A DNA stretch of 64,000 nt from Turnera subulata (Eukaryota; Streptophyta; Magnoliopsida; Malpighiales; Passifloraceae). A model generated the notes under the pieces. That model was not told the DNA's origin. It did not search any database and worked only from the letters and a program-made list of their open reading frames with translations. The translations under genes and the position numbers were made by a program. The stretch lies in assembly GCA_028386065.3 (NCBI GenBank), contig JAKUCV010001989.1, positions 101,154 to 165,153 of the forward strand. The letters are read 5' to 3'. Shown piece after piece: positions 57,231 through 64,000 of this stretch (the first letter of the stretch is position 1; the number at the start of each line of letters is the position of its first letter).

Positions 57231-57374
57231 TTGTTTGAAGGGTCCATTATTGTAGATTGAAGTATTTGAATCTCCCAAGGGCATCCCTCATGGTGTGGAA
57301 TGCCATTTGTAATTAAGAAACGATGGATATGTGTCGCTGTTTAGAAAGCCATCACTAATCAATTTGTCTGGCAG

Positions 57375-57608
57375 AAATAGGGTTCCTGGCGGAGGAGCTG
57401 ATGGATTCGAGCAAGGTCCGGGACTTGGCGGCGAATCACCTGATGGAGAACCTGAAGTCGTCGAACTTGTTGTAGAAATGGAAGTCCTTGTTAGAGGTGA
57501 AGTGATCACTCGTGGGAGGAGGAGAAGGGCCCCGCGGCTAGGGTTTGCAAAGTCTGGGACTTTGTTGTGGGTTCTTCCAACATATCTTCTGGGTCGTCTT
57601 GATTCATG
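57375..57608 (-). pseudogene. RRP6-like exosome exonuclease N-terminal fragment
   Basis: From ATG 57608 the minus strand reads 'MNQDDPEDMLEEPTTKSQ', 'LQTLAAGPFSSS', then after a one-base shift near 57510 'NKDFHFYNKFDDFRFSI', a stop, then 'FAAKSRTLLESISSSA'. The F-H-F-Y-x-x-F-D-x-F block followed by an S-x-x-x-L-E-S-I helix is characteristic of the region before the PMC2NT domain in plant RRP6-like 3'-5' exonucleases of the nuclear exosome. No exonuclease or HRDC domain is present. A longer Pro/Ser-rich frame over the same bases (57288-57707) is a shadow. Confidence 0.5.
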
Positions 57609-57619
57609 GTGAAATTGGG

Positions 57620-58287
57620 GAAATTTCTTTTGGGGTAAAGATATATGTCCAGTACCGGTGTTTGGCTGATTTGTTATCGAGTACTGGGAGGGAGCTGTGG
57701 TGGCCAAAACCTATGTTGTCGGCAGGCAAGATTAATGAGAAAAAACAAAGAAAAATATAGATATTAATAGACAAATCATGGTTGTTTTACTAGTTTTCTT
57801 TTATTGCGCCCTCTAGTATCTAGAATTTTGACCCAGATTAGACAATTCGAAAGTCGTTAATCATTCAAATAACTCCACATCGATAAATTTTGTAACGAGT
57901 ATTACCATTGCACTTAGTAAATGAACAATATGATTATTTTTTATGGTTGAATAATGTTTAGGTTGAGGACAACCTTTCCCCACTCTGAGTCATAATGGGC
58001 TACCAAAATTTTACAATTGTTCTTACACATTAACCACAGTATCCACCTTGAAGGACGATTAGGCAGCCCCATTTTATTTTATTTTTTGAATCTATGTCAA
58101 CTAAAATAAGCCCAACCTGTTTGGTAAAGCCGGAAATCATTTATTTAAAAATTGATATAAAATTGGGGAGCGATTCTTTTTTTTTTTTGGATAAAAAATT
58201 GGGGAGCGATTCTAATTACTTGTTGTATCTTTTTCTTCTTTTTTTTTTTTGATGTAACATATGATTTTATTGCTAATAATTGCAACA
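57620..58287. other. AT-rich spacer
   Basis: Poly-A/T runs and a local duplication of 'ATTGGGGAGCGATTCT' (near 58163 and 58200). No gene seen. Ends at the poly-T that marks the 3' tail of LINE 5. Confidence 0.55.
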
Positions 58288-58483
58288 TTTTTTTTGATGA
58301 AACGATTATATATTATATATGATGTTTAATTGACATAACAAAAAGATGTCATCAAAACAATGACAAACATCACGTGCTTACAGCAAACTGAACTACTTAC
58401 TGGCTTAGACATAACCCAGGACTCCTCCTTCAAGCTAGATCTCCAAATACACACAAACACTGTCAAGATCCTAATAATACGTC

Positions 58484-61400
58484 CTAGACAAGTCTCAGTT
58501 TAAGTAAAGGCCTTCGCCATGCAGCAACACTTTCTGGCCTAATAAGTATTGCGGATAGATCATAAGGGTAGCTAGGATGAGTGGCTTTGATCCAGAGAAT
58601 AGTCTTGATTAACACATCTTCAGTCATCCTATCCCAGTCAACCATAGTGTCATTAAACACCAGCCTGTTCCTTACCATCCAAATATTCCAAATACCGTGG
58701 TAAAATAACGCCATCCAGGCAGCCCGACTTCGCACCGAATCAACCAACCACATCCACTGAGTGAAAAACTCCTATAAGGATCTCGGCATACACCACCTCA
58801 CTCCCCACCATGCGCATACCTCATTCCAAAACCTCCATGTATATTTGCAATGGCTAAACAGATGGTCCCTGCATTCTGTAGCATTTCCACAAAAAGGACA
58901 TAGAGCGTTCCCAGGACGAATGATGTTATTCCGGAGGAGAACAGAACGGACAGCAATGCCATAGTTAAGAGCCATCCACATGAAGCATTCTACTTTAAGA
59001 GGTGCACAACCCAACCAAACAATCGGCTTTCCCCTGTTCACCGGCCTATTCTTCCACACAAAATCGTACCCTGACTTGACAGAAAAAACTCCACTCGCAT
59101 CTCCTACCCATCTCCAGCCATCAACCTCACCCAACTTGAGAGCCACAGATTCCAATCTATTAATAAGAGACGCCAGCAACTCTGATTCCCATACCAAAAG
59201 ATTTCTGCGCCACCTAAAGTTCCAAAGCTTGCAACCATTCACTACCTGAATGAATTCGGCCACAGGAGCAAATTTGTGATTTGAGATGGAGAATAGCCGA
59301 GGATATAACTCAGCCAATACCCCATCCACATGCCAACGATCGGTCCAGAACTTACAGGTAGATCCATCATTCAAGTCCACTACAACTCTATCACATAGTG
59401 TCGTATCACCCCCACAATTAAATTCCCCCGATCTGATAATATTCCTCCACACTGGCGATGCAGCTGTGTCGTTAAACACTGGCCATGAATTACCAGAGAC
59501 CCATCTAGATCCGTTTGTAATAATTCTTGACCAAACCGGAGCCTCCGGAGAGTAGTGGTTCAGATTGATGTACTTCCATAACCACTTGAAAAGCAGGCAT
59601 TGATTTTTGACCAGCAAGTCTTCAATACCCAACCCTCCACAAGATTTTGGTTTGGCGATCTTTTCCCAGGCCACCAAGCACATTTTCCTTTTATCTTCAC
59701 CACCTCCCCACAAAAAGTCCCTCTGTAACCTCACAATCTTTTTTGCCACAGCACTAAGAAGCTTATACAAGGATAAGTAGTAAATCGGAAGGCTACTCAA
59801 AACAGTTCTGATCAAAGTGACTCTACCTCCCAAGGATAGAAATTTCCCTTTCCACTTAGCCAACCTGCATTTAAATCTTGTTATTACTGGATCCCAGGCT
59901 TTAATACGATGCATGCTCATGCCAAGCTGAAACCCCAAGTATGAAATGGGTAAGGAATCAACCTTGCACAACAGTTTCGAAGCTAGGAAATCCAACCTCT
60001 GATTAGAAAGATTCAATCCAACCAAGCTGCTCTTATGGAAGTTGATACTAAGCCCAGATAAGTTTTCAAAGCATCTAAGCACCCTCTTGAGATTTAGCAT
60101 GGAGGACACATCATCCGAACAAAATAGCAAAGTATCATCAGCAAATTGAAGAAGAGGTACTTGCACGTTCTGAACCCGAAATTCTTGAATAAGTCCTTTC
60201 CGGATAGCCTGTTAGATAAGGCAATTTAACCCCTCCACCACAATATTAAACAAGAAAGGAGAAAGGGGGTCTCCTTGTTTAAGTCCTCTATAAGCAACAA
60301 TATCTTCCGAAGGACAACCATTAAGCAAGACCGACATCGACGGATGACTCACACACCCTCTAATCCATTTTTTCCAGGACTCCCCAAAACCCATTGCATT
60401 CAATAATTCCATTAAGAAATCCCAAGAGACCGTATCATAAGCCTTCCTGAAATCAATTTTCCACGTAACTGCTTTCCTGTTCTCATGCCGAATTTGATGC
60501 ACAACCTCTGAAGCAGATAAGACACAATCCAAAATTTGTCTTCCTTCAATAAATGCGAATTGATTAGGACTGATCAGCCCCTGCATAACCACCTTCAATC
60601 TCCTGGCGAGAATCTTGGTAATAATCTTGTAGATGCCATGTATAAGACAAATGGGCCTAAAGTCCTCAAAACCCACCGCCTCAGAATTTTTAGGAATTAA
60701 ACAGAGGAATCCCCTATTAACTCCCTTGGGCAATCTCCCAGATTTAAAGAATTCATTGATAAGATCCATTAAATCTTCCTTGATTAAATTCCAAGCCCTC
60801 TTATAGAAATTCAAGTTAAATCCGTCCGGACCTGGAGATTTATTACCATCACATTCCCATACCACCTCCTTAACTTCCTCCATGCATAACGGTTTTTCCA
60901 GAATCTTCGCTTGCTCGTTGAACAACCTTTTGATTGGAATATCCCCCCAATTGAATCTAGACATTGAAGACGATTTGAAAATGTCAGCAAAATAGTCTCT
61001 TGCAGCCTTCTTGACCTCCCTCGGCTCCTCTAACAAACGATCACCAACGTTGATCTGCCTAATCGAATTTCTTCCCCTGTTGCAGGCATTCACATGGAAA
61101 AACTTGGTATTTTTGTCCCCAAGTCTCAGCCAATTAATCCTAGATTTTTGCTTCCAAAGGCATTCTTGCTGCCTCACTCTACACGTCAAATCCGATTTCC
61201 AAGAAAATAGCAGATTTTTTTCCTCCGCATTCAGACAACGATTATCGGTGATTCTGTCCATCCCGTCAATATTCCTTTTCAACTCTTTAATGTCTTCATC
61301 AATGCTCCCAAAAACATCTCTGTTCCACGATTTTAGAAGTTGTTTGATAATCCCCAACTTCTTGATGAGTTGAAATTTACCCGGACATTGTGAGCATGCC

Positions 61401-62209
61401 TTCTCCCAAAAGTTTTTTAGGACAACGTCGAACTCCCTATGCTGCAACCAACAATTTAGAAACCTAAAGGGTCGATATCCCCAATCAAGAGATTCTTGAG
61501 CAAGAATGATCGGACAGTGATCCGACTCACCCTTTGGTTCAGCCCACAACTTGATCCGAGGGAAGATGGAAAACCAAATTGGGTCAAAGAAGGCCCTATC
61601 GATTCTACTTGCAGCGCCACTATTCCCCCAAGTAAAGGCTCTACCTTGAAGCTCCACCTCACACAACTCTGCCGATGAAGTAAAACTTGATAAGGCTCGG
61701 GCCCCTCTACGATTAACCCTCCCACTCAATCTTTCCTTAGCCTCCAACACCTCGTTGAAATCTCCCACAAATAGCCAAGGTACAAAAGAACCTCTTAGTT
61801 GCATAAGTAACTCCTCCCACAAACTAATCCTTGCTTCTACAGTGCCTGGACCATATAAACCACATATCCCAATGCTCACATTCCCCATCACAAGACCTTC
61901 TATCATGATCCAATTACTGCCAGTTTTTCTACTAGTAACCTTCAAAAAGTCCACCTCCCACATTAATAATAGACCACCAGCACTCCCTATGGCATCCACA
62001 CTCACAAAATCTGATGGACCGCCCCCCCACACACGAGAAAAATTGCCATGCCTCCAACCACCGCACTTAGTCTCACACAAGAAAAATACCTTCGCCTCAC
62101 ACTTTGACATCAACTCACGCACCCTTCTTTGCTTAGAGCTGGAGCCTAAGCCTCTGATGTTCCAAGAAATTAAGCTGAACATAATAAACAGAAAATTAGA
62201 GCGCGACAT
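58484..62209 (-). pseudogene. LINE 5 ORF2: endonuclease-RT, two premature stops
   Basis: ORF2 makes the endonuclease and reverse transcriptase for target-primed insertion. One uninterrupted frame of about 1241 codons apart from TAA at 60212-60214 and TAG at 58772-58774. From ATG 62209 or 62182 ('MFSLISWNIRGLGSSSKQ'): endonuclease with 'FLCETKCGG', 'VGDFNEVLEAKE', 'GESDHCPIIL'; RT with 'SPGPDGFNLNFYKRAWN', 'FEDFRPICLIHGIYK', 'FAFIEGRQILD', 'IDFRKAYDTVSWDFL', 'RGLKQGDPLSPFLFNI' and catalytic 'FADDTLLF' (about 60140); then 'CGGLGIEDLLVKNQCLLFK' and zf-RVT 'CPFCGNATECRDHLFSHC' (about 58880). No RNase H. The first stop falls before the catalytic FADD, so the copy is dead unless read through. Confidence 0.9.
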
Positions 62210-62228
62210 CTGACCTTCAATTTGAGAT

Positions 62229-64000
62229 CTACAGGGAAGCTCTCGCATTCGCCCAATCTGTTCCCTCCTTCGCTATCAGACTATCCAACTCTGTAACCAG
62301 CTTACATGCATCTTTAGTAAGAGTCAGCCCCAACATCTGCCCGATCTTCAGGGTTTCTTGGCCTTCATTAGCAACAAAATCGGCTTCTGCATTCAAACCA
62401 GCAATTGCACGGGCGTTCCCCGCAAGCACATCACCAACTTGTGTGGAACTATCCCCAGAGACCAACGTTCTCAAGCTTCCCCAAGGTACAATCTTCTTTA
62501 ATTTCTTCATTTTCCTAACATGATAACCTTTTTTGGGGCCCTTCTTCTCCAGTAAAATCCGAAAGTTTTTATTCAATAAATGAAGACACAAATCGATCCC
62601 CTCTTCCTTATCTAGAGCAGTATCACATTGTGGACATGTTGGACCCGCCACTAAAGGTCCCTGCAAAGACTCGTTAGAAAGTTCAAGTTCACCCCTTGTC
62701 TCCATCACCCAATCTTGTGGTAAGTCCACAGAGCCCCTAGTAGTCCCAGCCATATTCGGCCCATCTCCAATACACACAGGCCCAATACGGGAATTGTCCT
62801 CAGGTTTATCCAATTTATCAGACTGTATAACTAAATTGTTACTCATATCAGCACGCCTGTCATCCTGAGCCGTACTAAACCTAGAAATCTGAGACAAATG
62901 TTGTTCTTTATTCCCCCTGGTCCCGACATTCCACTGCCCCACGCTCCCTGTAGCACCCCCTGATGACTGACAGCTCAAGCACGCCTCTGTATTCATTTCT
63001 TTCCCAAGAAGACCCTTCCCTTTTTCGAGATATCTGATAGTCTTAGCGATACCAAATGGGTCAGTATCCTCCTTGACTTCCTCACCGGAATTTTCGTCGG
63101 AGAAATCCTCACCACCTTTCACTTCCGCTTCTTCCAATCCGTTACGGTAGGATTTTGACGAAGAAGCGATATGGTTCCTCTGATAGCACCCAGACTGATA
63201 CCCAGATTGAAGCACCACCCTAGCCTGAGCTTCCACCACAGAAATAACACACTCCTTACACCCAATCTTTACTGTGAACAAACGGGATATGGGTTGCTTA
63301 TAAGTTGTTACAATTAGAAACTGCGCCACATCCAGGTCATTGTTCGATTCAAACGGGTTATGGAGTTTGACAAAGTTTCCAAGATGGGATGCAATTTGCC
63401 TAAAGAAACTTTCACACCATGCCTGGGGAGGTACCCCTTGTATATTCAACCAACATTCCCGATGCGATGCACCATCCCCATCCCTCCATTCCCTGAATAA
63501 ATCAAACAACTCATAGTACCACTCCTCTTGATGTTTTAAACACGAAAGCATGGTTTCCCTGGATTTGAAATCCACTAAAATGTATTGACCCCCCAACTTC
63601 TTCACTTGAATATTCTCTTTGAAGATACGCTGAAATTCACTAGACACCTCTGTAACCGAGATTCCATACTTCATAACCCCAAAGGCGCATGCATACAGCC
63701 TGTTTAGACACTCCTTCGTAGGCATGAACTCAAAAGATACGCCTCCATTACCAGCCAGCCCTTCCTTATCGGCCACTCCCAAGGAATGAGACTCTACCAC
63801 CCGCGCAAAGGATCGTCCAGCTTTAATGTTGGCATCACCGATGAAGGTGTCATTCTTCGTTGGGACATTAACCGGCCTCCTCACGCGACTTGACCTAGTC
63901 CTGTCTTTAGCAACGTTCACGGTCAGCAGCCCGTTGATGCCCTTGGATCTGTTGATTTTATCAACCAGCACGTCCACCCTGCCTTGGTATTCATATCTAA
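62229..64000 (-). CDS. LINE 5 ORF1, partial at the window end
   Basis: RNA-binding ORF1 protein, open for the whole visible 590 codons; the frame continues past base 64000 ('YEYQGRVDVLVDKINRSKGI' at the edge), so the start is not in the window. A DUF4283/RRM-like domain spans about 63780-63200 ('GVMKYGISVTEVSSEFQRI', 'LVDFKSRETMLSCLKHQEEW', 'CWLNIQGVPPQAWCESFF'). The C-terminal half is acidic and Ser-rich with a single 'CPQCDTALDKEEGIDLC' Cys cluster, not a classical CCHC knuckle. It ends at 62229, 20 nt before the likely ORF2 start. Confidence 0.85.
   Translation of the reverse strand, partial: RYEYQGRVDVLVDKINRSKGINGLLTVNVAKDRTRSSRVRRPVNVPTKNDTFIGDANIKAGRSFARVVESHSLGVADKEGLAGNGGVSFEFMPTKECLNRLYACAFGVMKYGISVTEVSSEFQRIFKENIQVKKLGGQYILVDFKSRETMLSCLKHQEEWYYELFDLFREWRDGDGASHRECWLNIQGVPPQAWCESFFRQIASHLGNFVKLHNPFESNNDLDVAQFLIVTTYKQPISRLFTVKIGCKECVISVVEAQARVVLQSGYQSGCYQRNHIASSSKSYRNGLEEAEVKGGEDFSDENSGEEVKEDTDPFGIAKTIRYLEKGKGLLGKEMNTEACLSCQSSGGATGSVGQWNVGTRGNKEQHLSQISRFSTAQDDRRADMSNNLVIQSDKLDKPEDNSRIGPVCIGDGPNMAGTTRGSVDLPQDWVMETRGELELSNESLQGPLVAGPTCPQCDTALDKEEGIDLCLHLLNKNFRILLEKKGPKKGYHVRKMKKLKKIVPWGSLRTLVSGDSSTQVGDVLAGNARAIAGLNAEADFVANEGQETLKIGQMLGLTLTKDACKLVTELDSLIAKEGTDWANARASL

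Larger units (their letters stand above)
58288..64000 (-). mobile_element. LINE 5: L1-type, nearly intact, runs off the window
   Basis: Minus-strand L1 with long ORF1 and ORF2 in normal order. The 3' end lies near a poly-T run (58288-58295, or an earlier run near 58241-58251). The 5' UTR and start of ORF1 lie beyond base 64000. Only two in-frame stops were found in about 5.5 kb, making it the youngest-looking LINE here. Confidence 0.9.

Noticed and set aside
57288..57707. 139-residue Pro/Ser-rich protein on the minus strand
   Set aside because: Another frame over the same bases shows RRP6-like motifs; this one has no domain and low complexity.

Overview
The window is repeat-dense nuclear DNA from an angiosperm, most likely a dicot. 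The evidence is an Athila-type Ty3/gypsy element with a tRNA-Asp primer site, plant L1 LINEs, Mutator-like, hAT and CACTA DNA transposons, very long LTRs of the TGTAACA...GGACTCACCCC type, and a TIR-class NBS-LRR fragment. I see no intact host gene. Almost everything is transposable element, much of it nested, and several layers are dated by perfect or near-perfect target-site duplications (TSDs) read directly from the sequence.

Layout. 1-6808: degraded Athila-like element (RT, RNase H and integrase core lost) that interrupts LINE 1 (6809-~9200, minus). 9287-11844: a SINE-like sequence split by a 0.94-kb hAT-type element (TSD gtttgycc), a pair of 230-bp palindromes, a segmental duplication, and a 252-bp hAT MITE (TSD ctcccctc) carrying tRNA-like pol III boxes. 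11985-13066: Mutator-type element (TSD ctaagaaat). 13635-19891: a hAT-type element (TSD ggtttaat) that has received a 2.77-kb solo LTR (TSD tttta) and a Mutator-type element with 340-bp TIRs and a gene-like core (TSD tatatttatt). 20159-20383: orphan NBS-LRR piece.

20739-41126: an LTR-internal-LTR-internal-LTR array of a non-autonomous retrotransposon family with an unrecognised ORF. Its middle LTR holds a 2.1-kb solo LTR; its second internal region holds a 9.6-kb CACTA element, which in turn holds LINE 2 (the only LINE here with a visible RNase H domain) and exon-like islands. 41911-50216: LINE 3, interrupted by a short-LTR Ty1/copia remnant (TSD ctcta) and by a 2.4-kb minus-strand LTR element (TSD gggaa) whose gag position is occupied by a DEK_C domain resembling the N terminus of plant SWIB/MDM2 proteins. 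50217-52266: tandem repeats, a TIR MITE and promoter/exon-like host sequence. 52267-57230: LINE 4 with a perfect 18-bp TSD. 57375-57608: probable RRP6-like exosome exonuclease fragment. 58288-64000: LINE 5, nearly intact (two in-frame stops in ORF2; ORF1 runs off the window).

The genes do not form a pathway. The biology is a record of successive insertion, LTR recombination and gene-fragment capture. The strongest candidates for something undescribed are the DEK_C-carrying LTR element, the non-autonomous LTR family with its expanding AACG palindrome arrays and shared amber codon, and the pol III-box hAT MITE. All five LINEs lie on the minus strand.
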